Below are positions 45,468 through 57,268 of a stretch of 64,000 nucleotides of DNA, piece after piece. Source of the DNA: Prochlorococcus sp. AG-363-O16 (GTDB taxonomy: Bacteria; Cyanobacteriota; Cyanobacteriia; PCC-6307; Cyanobiaceae). The notes beneath the pieces are model-generated. The model was not told where the DNA came from, did no database searches, and saw nothing but the letters and a program-made list of their open reading frames with translations. The stretch lies in assembly GCA_003280095.1 (NCBI GenBank), contig QCGA01000003.1, positions 1 to 64,000 of the forward strand, written 5' to 3'. The stretch's first letter is position 1, and each line of letters opens with the position of its first letter. The position numbers and the translations under genes are program-made.

Positions 45468-46802
45468 CAATTGCATTGGATGAAGTACCGAAAGTGAATC
45501 TTTCAGATGATTTCGAAGTTGGAGTGTACATCCAATGTTCGCACTTGCAACTATCTTTCCTCCCGTATTGACTAGTTCGTTTGCTTTCATTTTACCTAGT
45601 TGATTTGCTTCTTTTGGTTGTATAAGGTTGTAAATACCTGCACTACCGCAACATAATCCTGGTTCTAATACCTCACGTATTTCTAATGAAGGAATTGATT
45701 GTAAAAGTTGACGCGGTTCTTTGAAGATCCCTTGTCCATGGACCATATGGCAAGCATCATGATAGGCCAAGGTCAATGGTGATTCACTGTCGGAAGATTG
45801 TCCATTTGGATGATTTAGAGGTGTCAATTTATTTAGGAAGGTTTCACTTAGTCCTTTGAGGTAAAGGTATTCGTGAACATCAAATACTGGTACTTTGAAA
45901 TTATCTTTTGTTTTTAGTAGATGCTTATAAGCTTTCAAAGTATGACCACATCCTGATGCGGCAACTAATATTGCCTCTAGTGGTTCTGTTCCTCCTGGTT
46001 TGTCGGGACCAATTATGCCCTCAAAGCTTTTTACTAACGCTTGAGCTAATTGTTGAGTGTGTTTAATGTGCCCTTGATGATGAGTTACAGCACCACAACA
46101 CCCCTGCTCTTTTGGTATGACTACTTCGAAACCATTTGCTTGAAGAACTTTGACGGTGGCTTGATTGACATTCGGATCAAAGCATCTTTGGACACATCCA
46201 AGTACAAGACCTACTTTTCCACGTTTAATCCCTGTGGCCACATTAAGTATTTGGAAGTCATCTTGAAAATTCTTTTTGTCTAGTTCAGGAAGCAAGGATT
46301 CCATCGCTTCTAGTTGAGGCCCTAATAGAGCAGTGATTCTTAGTCTTCTCAGACGATGCTGAAACCAGCTCCCTGAGTAGCCTCTCATTGTTTGTAAAAC
46401 TGCTCTAAGGCGATTTGGATAGGGAAGTAGGAATAGAAGTAATTGACGAAATAAGTTTTGACACTTTGGACGCAGTTCTCTTGAATTGAGTAATGGACGG
46501 GTATTTTCGAGAAGTTCGTCGTAGCGCACCCCTGAAGGACATGCACTTACGCAGGCGAAGCAGCCAAGACAGGTGTCGAAGTGACTTGTTAGTGTTGGGT
46601 CTAATTTCAACTCTCCTTTAGAGAGTGCTTTTAGTATGTGGATTCGACCTCGGGGAGAATCCATTTCAGTTCCTAAGACCCTATAACTTGCACAACTTGG
46701 GAGGCAAAAACCGCAGTGAACACAAGGATCAGCAGCTTTTGTGGAAGCCGGGTTCAGAGGTGATGTGTATTGATTTGAATCAGTTCCAAGTTGATTTGGC
46801 AT
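45423..46802 (-). CDS. glcF: glycolate oxidase iron-sulfur subunit GlcF-like
   Basis: CVHCGFCLPSCASYRVLGTEMDSPRGRI; CLGCFACVSACPSGVRY; CCG domains (GLVLGCVQRCFDP; EQGCCGAVTHHQG; PGLCCGSAGIYN). Confidence 0.93.
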   Translation of the reverse strand: MPNQLGTDSNQYTSPLNPASTKAADPCVHCGFCLPSCASYRVLGTEMDSPRGRIHILKALSKGELKLDPTLTSHFDTCLGCFACVSACPSGVRYDELLENTRPLLNSRELRPKCQNLFRQLLLFLLPYPNRLRAVLQTMRGYSGSWFQHRLRRLRITALLGPQLEAMESLLPELDKKNFQDDFQILNVATGIKRGKVGLVLGCVQRCFDPNVNQATVKVLQANGFEVVIPKEQGCCGAVTHHQGHIKHTQQLAQALVKSFEGIIGPDKPGGTEPLEAILVAASGCGHTLKAYKHLLKTKDNFKVPVFDVHEYLYLKGLSETFLNKLTPLNHPNGQSSDSESPLTLAYHDACHMVHGQGIFKEPRQLLQSIPSLEIREVLEPGLCCGSAGIYNLIQPKEANQLGKMKANELVNTGGKIVASANIGCTLQLRNHLKDSLSVLHPMQLLAISAGLHQTPRPQ

Positions 46803-46930
46803 AAAAGGCGATATTTCCCTAAAAGGTTTAATGAATAGTCGATAGAAAAAGTTCGGTGAAGGACTTAAGTCGATATTTCCAGTGATAAGTATATTCTTTT
46901 TGATGTAAATAATCTGCGCTTTGTAATTGG

Positions 46931-48355
46931 TTAAAATCTGTCTATTATTGCTTGCGCGAATCCACTACAACTCAACGGCTCTACTGCTGGTTCCATTAAT
47001 CTTGCAAGGTCATAAGTCACCTTTTGTTCTGCAATGGCTCTACTAATGCCATTGGTTATTAGATCAGCTGCTTCTTTCCATCCTAAAAATTCCAGCATCA
47101 TTACTCCACTAAGTATTACTGAACCAGGATTGATTTTATCTAAACCGGCGTGTTTCGGCGCTGTCCCATGTGTGGCCTCGAAGATCGCAGCATTGTCACC
47201 AATATTTGCACCAGGTGCCATCCCAAGGCCACCTACGATTGCAGCAGCAGCATCAGAAATGTAGTCTCCATTTAGATTGAGCGTTGCAAGAATTGAATAT
47301 TCTTGTGGACGAGTTTGAATTTGTTGGAAAATACTATCTGCAATTCTGTCGTCAATCAAAACCATATTTTTCCAATTATTATTTCCATGAGTTGAGCCGA
47401 TTTTATTAATGACAGCTTCTACCTCTTTATAGATTAAATTTTGTTTTTCTGGAGTAAGTGAGTCGTAGCCAGGTTCAATCATCTGGGCATTTTCTCGAAC
47501 ATCTATTTCAGGATTTTTGTTTATATTATCTAGGATCCAGCTTTCACGTTCAGTAATACATACATCTCTAAATTCAGTTGTTGCTAATTCATATCCCCAA
47601 TCTCGAAATGCTCCCTCTGTGAATTTCATGATGTTTCCTTTGTGGACAAGGGTTACGTGGCGCTTATTGTTTTTCAAGTTCAATGCGTGCCGTATTGCTT
47701 TACGTATATGTCTTTGGCTTCCTTCTTTGCTGACAGGTTTAATTCCTATACCTGAATATTCTGGTATCTGACGATCTCCTAATTTCCCGTTAGCTGGAAT
47801 GGCTTCTTTATTGAGATAGTCTCGCAGTTTCGAGCCGGTTGGATCATTCGCCTCCCATTCAATTCCCATATATATATCTTCTGTATTTTCTCTGTATACA
47901 ATCACGTCCAAATCTTGGGGACGTTTGTGGGGACTAGGCGTGCCTTTGTAATACCTGCAAGGACGAACGCAGCTATAAAGATCAAAGATTTGGCGTAAAG
48001 CGACATTGAGTGAGCGGATACCACCACCAACTGGAGTTGTTAGAGGACCTTTTATGGCAACACCAAAAGTACGGATCGCTTCAAGAGTGTCTTTTGGCAG
48101 ATATTGGTAGGTTCCATAGAGATCACATGCTTCATCGCCGGCATAAATCTTGAACCATTCAAGTTGTCTGTCCTTTCCATAAGCCTTTTTGACTGCTGAG
48201 TCGAGGACATGCTGTGTAGCTGGCCAAATATCCACGCCTGTTCCATCACCACGGATGAAGGGAATAATTGGGTTATTAGGGACAATTGGTCGCCCATTCA
48301 TAAATTGGATGACTTCTCCTTGGCTGGGGGGGGCGAGTTTTTCGAATTGAGACAT
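46931..48355 (-). CDS. icd: isocitrate dehydrogenase (NADP)
   Basis: [89 protein letters not shown]. Confidence 0.97.
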   Translation of the reverse strand: MSQFEKLAPPSQGEVIQFMNGRPIVPNNPIIPFIRGDGTGVDIWPATQHVLDSAVKKAYGKDRQLEWFKIYAGDEACDLYGTYQYLPKDTLEAIRTFGVAIKGPLTTPVGGGIRSLNVALRQIFDLYSCVRPCRYYKGTPSPHKRPQDLDVIVYRENTEDIYMGIEWEANDPTGSKLRDYLNKEAIPANGKLGDRQIPEYSGIGIKPVSKEGSQRHIRKAIRHALNLKNNKRHVTLVHKGNIMKFTEGAFRDWGYELATTEFRDVCITERESWILDNINKNPEIDVRENAQMIEPGYDSLTPEKQNLIYKEVEAVINKIGSTHGNNNWKNMVLIDDRIADSIFQQIQTRPQEYSILATLNLNGDYISDAAAAIVGGLGMAPGANIGDNAAIFEATHGTAPKHAGLDKINPGSVILSGVMMLEFLGWKEAADLITNGISRAIAEQKVTYDLARLMEPAVEPLSCSGFAQAIIDRF

Positions 48356-48492
48356 GAAATGGCTTAGAACTTTCTTATGTTCCAATTAAGCCTATGACTC
48401 AAAGGTGGGTTTTATATTTTGCATTTTCCACGTAGCGTGAAATAGGAAAAATGAATTGGTAAAAAGTTCAGTCTTTTGGAGCTGTTTAAATT

Positions 48493-49467
48493 ATGAAGTC
48501 AAAGAGTGATGCTTTTTCTGAGAATTCTCAAGTATGGGTTGTCGCAGCTTGCTTCAATGAAGAAGAAATCATAACTAGTTTCATCAAGCGTGTTTTAGCA
48601 ATTTCTGGGGTTGCCAGGTTGGTACTTGTTGATGATGGATCTAGTGATGGGACTGTACAGAACATCCGTGCTTTTCAAGATTCACTTTCAGATACAGAGG
48701 GAGGAACAAAAGTTTCGCTGTTAGAGCTCACACGTAATTTTGGTAAGGAGGCGGCAATGCTGGCTGGTCTCGATTATTCAAAGAATCAATGTGGTGCAGT
48801 TGTCTTAATCGATTCGGACCTGCAACATCCACCAGAGTTAATTGCTGAGATGTTGGATGCATGGAGTAATGGTGCAGAAATTGTGACTGCGGTCAGGAAT
48901 GACCAGGATCAAGAAACACGTTTGAAGGTTGCTACTGCTTCGTGGTTCTACAAGGTTTTTAATCAACTAGTTGATTCAATTCAGCTAGTAGAGGGTGCAG
49001 GTGATTTCCGTTTGTTAAGTGCTCCAGTCGTAGAAGCTCTGACTGAGATGCGTGAATTTAGTCGCTTTTCTAAGGGTTTGGTTCCATGGACTGGTTATCG
49101 AAGTGTTGAGTTGGTTTATAAAAGGACTTCTCGTTCCGGGGGGCGTACTTCTTGGAGCCCTTTGAAATTGTGGGGTTATGCCTTAGATGGAATTTGTTCC
49201 TTTTCAGTAATGCCTTTAAAAGTATGGAGCTTGCTTGGGCTTAGTGTTTCGGCTTTTAGTTTAATGTATGCAGTAATTATTATATTTCGCACACTTTTAA
49301 TAGGAGTAGATGTCCCTGGCTATGCATCATTAATAGTTGCTATACTGTTTTTAGGAGGCATTCAACTAATAGGCATTGGTGTCCTTGGCGATTATATCGG
49401 TCGTGTTTACGTAGATACTAAAGCAAGACCTCATTATTTTATAAGAGCTATTCACGGACCTATTTAA
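48493..49467 (+). CDS. family 2 glycosyltransferase (DPM1/GtrB-like, C-terminal TM pair)
   Basis: VVAACFNEEEIITSFIKRVLAI; LVDDGSSDGTVQNI; ELTRNFGKEAAMLAGLDYS; VVLIDSDLQHPPELI; two C-terminal TM helices; GVLGDYIGRVYVDTKARPHYFI. Confidence 0.93.
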   Translation: MKSKSDAFSENSQVWVVAACFNEEEIITSFIKRVLAISGVARLVLVDDGSSDGTVQNIRAFQDSLSDTEGGTKVSLLELTRNFGKEAAMLAGLDYSKNQCGAVVLIDSDLQHPPELIAEMLDAWSNGAEIVTAVRNDQDQETRLKVATASWFYKVFNQLVDSIQLVEGAGDFRLLSAPVVEALTEMREFSRFSKGLVPWTGYRSVELVYKRTSRSGGRTSWSPLKLWGYALDGICSFSVMPLKVWSLLGLSVSAFSLMYAVIIIFRTLLIGVDVPGYASLIVAILFLGGIQLIGIGVLGDYIGRVYVDTKARPHYFIRAIHGPI

Positions 49468-50758
49468 AATTGGTTTCTAACTCGTTGCTTGCTTTAGCTG
49501 TTTCCCATTCTCTTTGACGCCAGTGTGACTTGAAAAATACTTTAGATAAAGGGAATTTTAATAATCCAAACTGAATTTCATGGTTTGTTAGACGATTGGA
49601 GGGATGAATTAATAAAAGAGGCTTAGTTTCATTTTGATTAGAGGGAGAGACTTTTAATTCTTTTATTGATTGTTCAAAGTTTTTACCAACCATTCGACCT
49701 GAAAAAAGTACTCCTGCAAATCGAGAATTGGTTTGAATCTTTGAATATCTAAGCTGTGGCTTCGCAAGAATTGTGAGACATTGAAGTACAATCCATTTAA
49801 GCCAACCGCCCTGAAGGAAACACCTAATCCAATTGCTCGATGGGATACCAAGAGGTAACGATTCTTGCGTTGTTCGAATCCAGTAAATTCCATTTTGTTT
49901 TGATAGATTTAATATTATATCAAGGACGATAGGTACCAGATGAATATGTTGATGCCCATCAATGGATATTTTTTCAAGGCCAGTCAACTCCTTATAGTAT
50001 TGAATTTGTCTGCGGATTTCACATTCAATCTTGCTTTCTAATCTTCTTCGGAAGGGTACTTTCTTGTGTAGAATTGATGCTAGAAGTAGTGTTGAAAAAG
50101 ATGTATTAAAAACCCCTTCTTTATTAATTGGTCCCTCTACTTCATCTTTGTCTGCCAATGTGGGACCTTCTGTTAAACAAATATGTAATGATAGAGGTAA
50201 TCTTTTATTTTTGAACCAATTTTGCATTGCAGATTCAACAGCTGTTCCGTTCACCAGGAGGCTTGCACTATCTAAAATTCCTTCCTCAAAAAGATCAAAT
50301 ATTGCATCATTTACAGATTTGGTTAAGCCTAAGTCATCTGCATGAATGTATGGAACCTGGTTGTTTTTTTTCTGTCTTTTATTACTAAAACTTGCTGCTT
50401 TTGACCAAATCAAGGCATTCAAAAGAGTTGGAGTAAATACTAGAAATAAAGTGGTAATTAGTTTTCCTTCCCAAGCTTGTAATGCGATTGGTAGAAGAGC
50501 ACTCGCCAATAGATTAACGGTGAACTGGATTACCAGCCATCTCCTGGCAAATCGTTTCCCATTAGTTTCTATACGAAATGTGAAATATGAATGACCAAGA
50601 TAGCTGAGGAAGGAGGCTCCTAGAAATCCGCTTAAGTTACTTGTCCAAAATGGAAGAAAGTTATTAGTAGTTGTAAGAATTGAGGCATGTATTGCTGCCG
50701 CAAAAGCTCCCACAACTCCATATTTGCTAATGCGTTTGAGAAGTCCTTCATGAGTCAT
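49460..50758 (-). CDS. GtrA-like membrane domain fused to ChbG/HpnK (YdjC) deacetylase-like domain
   Basis: N-term KYGVVGAFAAAIHASIL...FLGASFLSYLGHSYFTFR (GtrA); C-term YIHADDLGLTKSVNDAIFDLFEEGILDSASLLVNGTAVESAM...SLHICLTEGP...SIDGHQHIHLVPIVLDIIL (YdjC/ChbG metal site). Confidence 0.85.
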   Translation of the reverse strand: MTHEGLLKRISKYGVVGAFAAAIHASILTTTNNFLPFWTSNLSGFLGASFLSYLGHSYFTFRIETNGKRFARRWLVIQFTVNLLASALLPIALQAWEGKLITTLFLVFTPTLLNALIWSKAASFSNKRQKKNNQVPYIHADDLGLTKSVNDAIFDLFEEGILDSASLLVNGTAVESAMQNWFKNKRLPLSLHICLTEGPTLADKDEVEGPINKEGVFNTSFSTLLLASILHKKVPFRRRLESKIECEIRRQIQYYKELTGLEKISIDGHQHIHLVPIVLDIILNLSKQNGIYWIRTTQESLPLGIPSSNWIRCFLQGGWLKWIVLQCLTILAKPQLRYSKIQTNSRFAGVLFSGRMVGKNFEQSIKELKVSPSNQNETKPLLLIHPSNRLTNHEIQFGLLKFPLSKVFFKSHWRQREWETAKASNELETNFK

Positions 50759-50913
50759 AGGTACACTCTATTGTATGTTTCTTGTGGCATATAGATACAG
50801 AACCTTAGGAGATTATTTGCTAAGAGGTGTCTTGTTCATAGTCTTGAACGTGCGTTAACTCTAAATACGTGGCATTTTCATAAGGGGTTCGTTGGTTTAG
50901 TAGGGAGGTCTTT

Positions 50914-51336
50914 GTGAACGCTGTTGATCAGGCTCATAGTTTTGCTTGTGTGCAAGCTCTTGCTTCAGTTGTGACTCTTGTTAAGTCTCATTTTCCTGAG
51001 GTATCTCCTAGTTTTGCTCCATGGCGAGATGATCTACAAACTCGAAGATGGAGTGAGAGAGAAACATTGGATCTTGCATTTTATTTCCCAGGGTGGAGCC
51101 CAAGACTTCAATGTCGAAGTGTGTTGGTTCAACTAAGGGTCAGTGAGGGTTGCTTGGAGAAGAATCACCCAAATTTGTTGGGGGTCGTCATGAGGGGCAT
51201 GACATATGACGGAGAGCGATGGCGTCTTGTCACTGCTGGTAATTGGGAGCCAACTGGGACACATCTTCCTCAGCCATTACAAGTGGCTCAGTTGCAGGAA
51301 ATATGTCGAGGACTCTTTAAGCTATTTTCAGCTTAG
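50914..51336 (+). CDS. hypothetical protein
   Basis: 140 aa ORF with its own intergenic region upstream; no recognised domain. Confidence 0.7.
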   Translation: MNAVDQAHSFACVQALASVVTLVKSHFPEVSPSFAPWRDDLQTRRWSERETLDLAFYFPGWSPRLQCRSVLVQLRVSEGCLEKNHPNLLGVVMRGMTYDGERWRLVTAGNWEPTGTHLPQPLQVAQLQEICRGLFKLFSA

Positions 51337-51430
51337 GTTTTTGTAGTAATAACTTACCTAGTTATTCCTCAATAGCTTCTAAGATTGGTGCAGTCTCATT
51401 TGTTCAGATCTTTTCTTGGGCAATAGTTCA

Positions 51431-52141
51431 ATGTCGGTAGCCCTAGCGCAGCAACTTAGAGAAGGTACCAAGAAGTCACACACGATGGCTGAGAATACTG
51501 GCTTTGTGACTTGTTTCCTAAAAGGCGTGGTAGATAAGTCGAGTTATCGGAATTTGGTCGCTGATCTGTATTTTGTCTATTCAGCGATGGAAGAGGAAAT
51601 TGGAGTATTACGAGCACACAATCATCCTGTTGTTGCGCCAGTTGGTTTCCCAGAACTTAATAGATGTAAGGCATTAGAAGAGGATCTGGAATTCTATTTT
51701 GGTCTCGACTGGATCTCTATTGTAAAACCTACAGCGGGCGCTCAAGCGTACGTAACTCGTATACGTGAAATAGCTCGAGAGACTCCTGAATTATTAGTTG
51801 CACATCATTACACTCGTTATATTGGAGATCTGTCAGGGGGGCAGATCTTAAAGAAGATTGCTCAAAAGGCTATGAATTTAGGAGATCATGAAGGTTTGAG
51901 ATTCTATGAATTTGACGATATCAGTAATGAAAAGGCTTTTAAAACTAATTATTCCATGACATTGAATTCATTGCCAATAGACCAGAATATGGCTGACCTG
52001 ATTGTTCAAGAAGCGAATAGGGCATTTGAGTTCAATATGCAAATGTTTAAGGAACTAGAAGGTAGTTTGATAGCAGCTATTGGCAAAGTTCTATTTGGCT
52101 TTCTGACTCGCCGTCAAAGAGTTGGAAGCACAGAAATATAG
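51431..52141 (+). CDS. ho1: heme oxygenase
   Basis: ALAQQLREGTKKSHTMAENTGFVTCFLKG; AHHYTRYIGDLSGGQILKKIAQKAM. Confidence 0.97.
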   Translation: MSVALAQQLREGTKKSHTMAENTGFVTCFLKGVVDKSSYRNLVADLYFVYSAMEEEIGVLRAHNHPVVAPVGFPELNRCKALEEDLEFYFGLDWISIVKPTAGAQAYVTRIREIARETPELLVAHHYTRYIGDLSGGQILKKIAQKAMNLGDHEGLRFYEFDDISNEKAFKTNYSMTLNSLPIDQNMADLIVQEANRAFEFNMQMFKELEGSLIAAIGKVLFGFLTRRQRVGSTEI

Positions 52142-52301
52142 GAGAAGCCATCTTGAAATCAATGTTTGTTCGAGTTTTGCTTTATCTTTGTTTAGTTTCA
52201 CGAAAGTCTGAATTATCTTAAAGACCAATCATTTCAATGTTCTACCCAATAGCAAGAGTGAAAGATGTTTATGTGTTTTGTTCAGCAAGTCATATTTATG
52301 A

Positions 52302-53051
<750 letters not shown>

Positions 53052-53066
53052 CTCCTTTGAAAAAGA

Positions 53067-53840
53067 ATGGGCACTACGCGATTAAACAGTCTTGATCCCG
53101 TAGATATGCCTGGGTGGCGTTGGTCTTCATTTCTGGAGAATGCAATTCAGGCATTGGCTCCGTTTGAGCCTGAGTTATATGACATTCAACCTGACTTTCT
53201 ACAAAAGGAAGGGGTCGCAGGTTCCAGATCTAATCCTTTGAATGTGCAGACTATGACTTGGGCATGTAAAACCAACAAGCTCAGGCAAGTCCGAGCCTGT
53301 TGTGTTGAGGCAGGTAATTTTGCTTCGGTTTGCAATTTTGTGATCAGTCCATTTCATACTTATGAACTTCCTTTTTTTGGAGCGGATCTTGTTACGCTTC
53401 CGTCTGGCCATCTTTTAGCCTTGGATTTACAGCCCGTGTTGAAATCTGATCAGTTTCATACTGGATTTGTTTGGGAGAAGCTCATACCATTATTTGAGAA
53501 ATGGCAAGTTCGTCTGCCAGATGGAGGACCAATCCCTGAGGAAGCTCGTACTTATTTTTCTCCAGGTTTCCTTTGGACAAGACTTCCTTTAGGGAAGCAA
53601 GCAGATAATTTGATTGAAGATGTTATTATGCCAGCTTTTTTAGAATACTTTGAACTTTATTTGACTTTAGTCCGGAATGCAAATCCAGTAATATCTAGCC
53701 GTGCTCTTTTACTTTTAGAAGGACAGAAAAAGTATATGGCTTATAGAGCAGAAAAAGATCCTGCTCGTGGCATGCTGACTAGTTTTTACGGCAAAAAGTG
53801 GACAGAATCTTATATTAAGAGAGTTCTTTTTAACCTTTAA
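53067..53840 (+). CDS. pebB: phycoerythrobilin:ferredoxin oxidoreductase
   Basis: [81 protein letters not shown]. Confidence 0.93.
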   Translation: MGTTRLNSLDPVDMPGWRWSSFLENAIQALAPFEPELYDIQPDFLQKEGVAGSRSNPLNVQTMTWACKTNKLRQVRACCVEAGNFASVCNFVISPFHTYELPFFGADLVTLPSGHLLALDLQPVLKSDQFHTGFVWEKLIPLFEKWQVRLPDGGPIPEEARTYFSPGFLWTRLPLGKQADNLIEDVIMPAFLEYFELYLTLVRNANPVISSRALLLLEGQKKYMAYRAEKDPARGMLTSFYGKKWTESYIKRVLFNL

Positions 53841-53937
53841 GGTTATATTTTAATAAATATCTACTTAAGTTTCTATAAGACTAATCTTATCTGATCCAGA
53901 ATAGCGAAATAATATTTGCTTACTAGTTTGATTTGAA

Positions 53938-54408
53938 ATGGTGCAAAGAGTTTTGTTTGTTTGTCTTGGGAACATTTGTCGATCTCCTGCTGCAGAGGGC
54001 GTTTTTTTGAAACTAATTCAATCAAAGGGACTTGAAGATAAATATTTTGTAGATTCTGCAGGCACAGGAGGCTGGCATGTGGGTAGGCAGCCTGATCCTA
54101 GGATAGTTGATGCTTCTAGTAGAAGGGGAATTTCTTTATCTAGTCGTGCGAGACAAATTCAGTTGAGAGATTTCTATGAATTTGATTGGATTTTGACTAT
54201 GGATAACGATAACTTAGAAATTGTTAATAGTATGATTTGTAAGTTGGATAAACCACAAAAAGCTATTGTCAGACCAGTTTTATCTTATGCAAGAAAATAT
54301 AACTTGAGTGAAGTTCCTGATCCTTACTATGGGAGTGATTCTGGTTTTGAATATGTTCTCGATATATTGCAGGATGCCTGCCAAGGTTTACTGGAAGAAA
54401 TTAATTAG
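53938..54408 (+). CDS. low molecular weight protein-tyrosine phosphatase
   Basis: VLFVCLGNICRSPAAEGVF (CX5R P-loop) and EVPDPYYG acid loop. Confidence 0.95.
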   Translation: MVQRVLFVCLGNICRSPAAEGVFLKLIQSKGLEDKYFVDSAGTGGWHVGRQPDPRIVDASSRRGISLSSRARQIQLRDFYEFDWILTMDNDNLEIVNSMICKLDKPQKAIVRPVLSYARKYNLSEVPDPYYGSDSGFEYVLDILQDACQGLLEEIN

Positions 54409-55957
54409 GGTCGGAAGGCCAAACCTCATCTGGAACCTTTGAATGGAAAATGTTTATTAATTCATCAATGACTTCTTCAATACTCATTCCGTCAGTAATT
54501 AATTGAGTAGCATCTTTTGCTTGAATGAGAGGAGATATCTCTCTGGTACTATCTATTTTATCTCTTTCTATAATTTGAGCTTTTAAGTCTTCTAAACTTG
54601 GTGGAGAAAAACCTCTTTTTCTTAGATCTTTTTCGCGCCTTCTAGCTCTTTCTATAGGTGTTGCAGTTAGAAAAACTTTGACTTCTGCTTTTGGAAATAC
54701 TGCTGTTCCTACATCTCTACCTTCAGCAACTAGCCCACCATGTTCACCCATTGCTCTTTGTTGTTTAGTTAGATAATCACGAACCAGTTTATTTGAAGAA
54801 ACTTTAGCTACACACTGCGTCACTTTTGGTGAACGTATTTGTTCGGTTATATCAATATCATTTATCATTACTCTTTGTCCTTTGTGTTGTTCGGGTATAA
54901 ATACTATTTTGGAATTCTGAAGAACTGTTAGCACCTCAGAATCATCTTCAATATTTATATTTTGATGTTGTATCATCCAAGTGATAGAGCGATACATAGC
55001 CCCAGTGTCTAAGTAGGTAAGGCGCATTCTCTCGGCAAAGATTTTAGTGACAGTACTTTTCCCAGCGCCTGCTGGTCCATCAATAGCTACGATTGGTTTT
55101 CTACTCATAAGGAAAATGTGGTCAATTAGGCGAGTTTGCCCGCATCTGACGGCAGCTGCTAATAAGCATAGTTTCCTGTCAGGTTTTATAGGTTTTAGAA
55201 GAAAAGGATCAACGGTTTCTAAATACTCCAAACTCAAGCCTTCATTTTTTATTTGGGAACGAAGTTTCCCAATATCTATTTGTTTCCCTTGTTGAAAGTT
55301 ATTTGCTGTCTTAGACAGTAAATAAGGTAATAAGTTTGCTCGCTTACGTTCAGATTCATTGAGGTATAAATTTCTTGTGCTATAAGCTAAGCCATTGTCA
55401 TCTCTCACAGTTGCTACTCCCTTCACTTTGATTGGTAAATTAAGGGTGGCTATCAAATTACGCAGGATTATTAGTTGCTGCCAGTCTTTCTCTCCAAGTA
55501 CAACTATTGTAGGTTTGATAAGAGTTAAAAAGCGTTCCATAACAGCAACTACGCCTTCGAAATGACCCGGTCTATTAGATCCACATAAGTAATTTTGGAG
55601 GTTATTAAGGGCTTTAAATTTTGAGTGAGTGGAGGATTGTTTATTGGGAAATATTTCTTCAACACTTGGGGCCCATATGGCAGAAGCTCCTGCCAAAGTT
55701 GCTGTTTTTTTATCACTCTTCAGGTCGCGTGGATATGTCAGGAAATCTTCATTGGCTCCAAATTGCAGCGGATTTACGAAAATGCTTACAAGAACAACTG
55801 GTTTTCTTTTAGAGCTAGACCGACTCGCAACCTTGATCAATGCACTATGACCTTTATGAAGACCACCCATGGTCGGCACAAAATGGATGGGAGACTGTTG
55901 CTCGCTTCGCCATCTTGATAGATCGGCTTTTGTTTTTAGAAAAGAGACGCTAGGCAC
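54401..55957 (-). CDS. panC/cmk: bifunctional pantothenate synthetase / cytidylate kinase
   Basis: FVPTMGGLHKGHSALIKVA; FVNPLQFG; GEKDWQQLIILR; then PIVAIDGPAGAGKSTVTKIFAERMRLTYLDTGAMYR (Cmk). Confidence 0.96.
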   Translation of the reverse strand: MPSVSFLKTKADLSRWRSEQQSPIHFVPTMGGLHKGHSALIKVASRSSSKRKPVVLVSIFVNPLQFGANEDFLTYPRDLKSDKKTATLAGASAIWAPSVEEIFPNKQSSTHSKFKALNNLQNYLCGSNRPGHFEGVVAVMERFLTLIKPTIVVLGEKDWQQLIILRNLIATLNLPIKVKGVATVRDDNGLAYSTRNLYLNESERKRANLLPYLLSKTANNFQQGKQIDIGKLRSQIKNEGLSLEYLETVDPFLLKPIKPDRKLCLLAAAVRCGQTRLIDHIFLMSRKPIVAIDGPAGAGKSTVTKIFAERMRLTYLDTGAMYRSITWMIQHQNINIEDDSEVLTVLQNSKIVFIPEQHKGQRVMINDIDITEQIRSPKVTQCVAKVSSNKLVRDYLTKQQRAMGEHGGLVAEGRDVGTAVFPKAEVKVFLTATPIERARRREKDLRKRGFSPPSLEDLKAQIIERDKIDSTREISPLIQAKDATQLITDGMSIEEVIDELINIFHSKVPDEVWPSDPN

Positions 55958-56080
55958 AAAATCCCTATTTGATGTGTTGATATTTATAGGGCTACAACTA
56001 AATCCTGGCAGTATTGGGTGAACATTGGCTCATTAGGCTAGTTCTTAGAAGATTTCCCTTTTGCAGGCTACAACGCACCT

Positions 56081-57118
56081 ATGGATTACAAGACTTCCGG
56101 AGTAGATGTAGAGGCTGGTAGGGCATTCGTTAAACGCATTAGGTCCACTGTTCAATCAACTTTTCGTTCTGAGGTATTGGGTGGTCTCGGTGGTTTTGGT
56201 GGGCTAATTCGTCTCCCCTCTGGCTTGGAAAAGCCCGTTTTGGTTGCGGGGACAGATGGAGTGGGTACAAAGCTAGAGCTTGCTCAAGCCCATGAAAGCC
56301 ATTTCAGCGTAGGGGTTGATCTGGTGGCTATGTGTGTCAATGACGTAATAACAAGTGGTGCAGAACCATTGTTCTTTTTGGATTACATGGCGACAGGTGT
56401 TCTTAGTCAGGAAGCCATGTCTGAAGTGGTGGAAGGTATTGCGGATGGTTGTCGTATGAGCAATTGTTCCTTGTTAGGTGGAGAGACAGCTGAGATGCCA
56501 GGTTTTTATCCACCCGGTGGCTACGATTTAGCAGGTTTTTGTGTTGCAGTTGTAGATGAAACTTTATTGATAGATGGTAAAAAAATAGCTGATGGCGATC
56601 AAATAGTTGGGGTCGCAAGTAGTGGTGTTCATAGCAATGGTTTTAGCTTGGTGAGGAAAGTACTGTCTATCTCAGAAGCAAATTCAGCAACTCGTTTTGG
56701 TTCAGATGACCGTTTCCTGATAGAAGCTTTGCTGACACCAACTACTCTCTATACCAAGTTGGTCAAAGAAATGTTGAGCTATCAAATCCCGATTCGAGGG
56801 ATGGCTCATATCACAGGAGGAGGTTTACCGGAAAATCTTCCACGTTGTTTACCTAAAGGAGTAAAGGCTTCCGTTGACCAATCAACTTGGACGAGACCTG
56901 AAATTTTTCAATGGTTGAAAGATGTTGGGAAGATCCCTGAGCGTGATCTATGGCACACCTTTAACCTTGGTGTGGGATTTTGCGTGGTTGTCCAAAAGGA
57001 AGCTGTTGAAGAAGTCTTAGAGATTTGTTCTGAGCAGGGTTTTGATGCATGGATCATGGGTGAGATTAAAGAGAAATCTGATTGTGCTGAACAGGCTTGT
57101 GAGGGAATTCCTCTTTGA
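56081..57118 (+). CDS. purM: phosphoribosylformylglycinamidine cyclo-ligase
   Basis: [86 protein letters not shown]. Confidence 0.97.
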   Translation: MDYKTSGVDVEAGRAFVKRIRSTVQSTFRSEVLGGLGGFGGLIRLPSGLEKPVLVAGTDGVGTKLELAQAHESHFSVGVDLVAMCVNDVITSGAEPLFFLDYMATGVLSQEAMSEVVEGIADGCRMSNCSLLGGETAEMPGFYPPGGYDLAGFCVAVVDETLLIDGKKIADGDQIVGVASSGVHSNGFSLVRKVLSISEANSATRFGSDDRFLIEALLTPTTLYTKLVKEMLSYQIPIRGMAHITGGGLPENLPRCLPKGVKASVDQSTWTRPEIFQWLKDVGKIPERDLWHTFNLGVGFCVVVQKEAVEEVLEICSEQGFDAWIMGEIKEKSDCAEQACEGIPL

Positions 57119-57127
57119 GGGAACATT

Positions 57128-57149
57128 AAGTGACTGCGAGGAGTCACTT
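57128..57149. terminator. hairpin just downstream of purM
   Basis: AAGTGACT (57128-57135) GCGAGG AGTCACTT (57142-57149), perfect 8-bp stem starting 10 nt after the purM stop; lacks a strong T-tract. Confidence 0.45.
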
Positions 57150-57268
57150 GCTTCGGTGTTCTACGACTAGTTTCAGCTGATGCTTTACCATTTATGATCG
57201 TTGTTAAGGTTCATTCAATCCATTTGAAATTTTTGGTTCGGTAGCCGAGTTACTAAATTTTTAGATCT

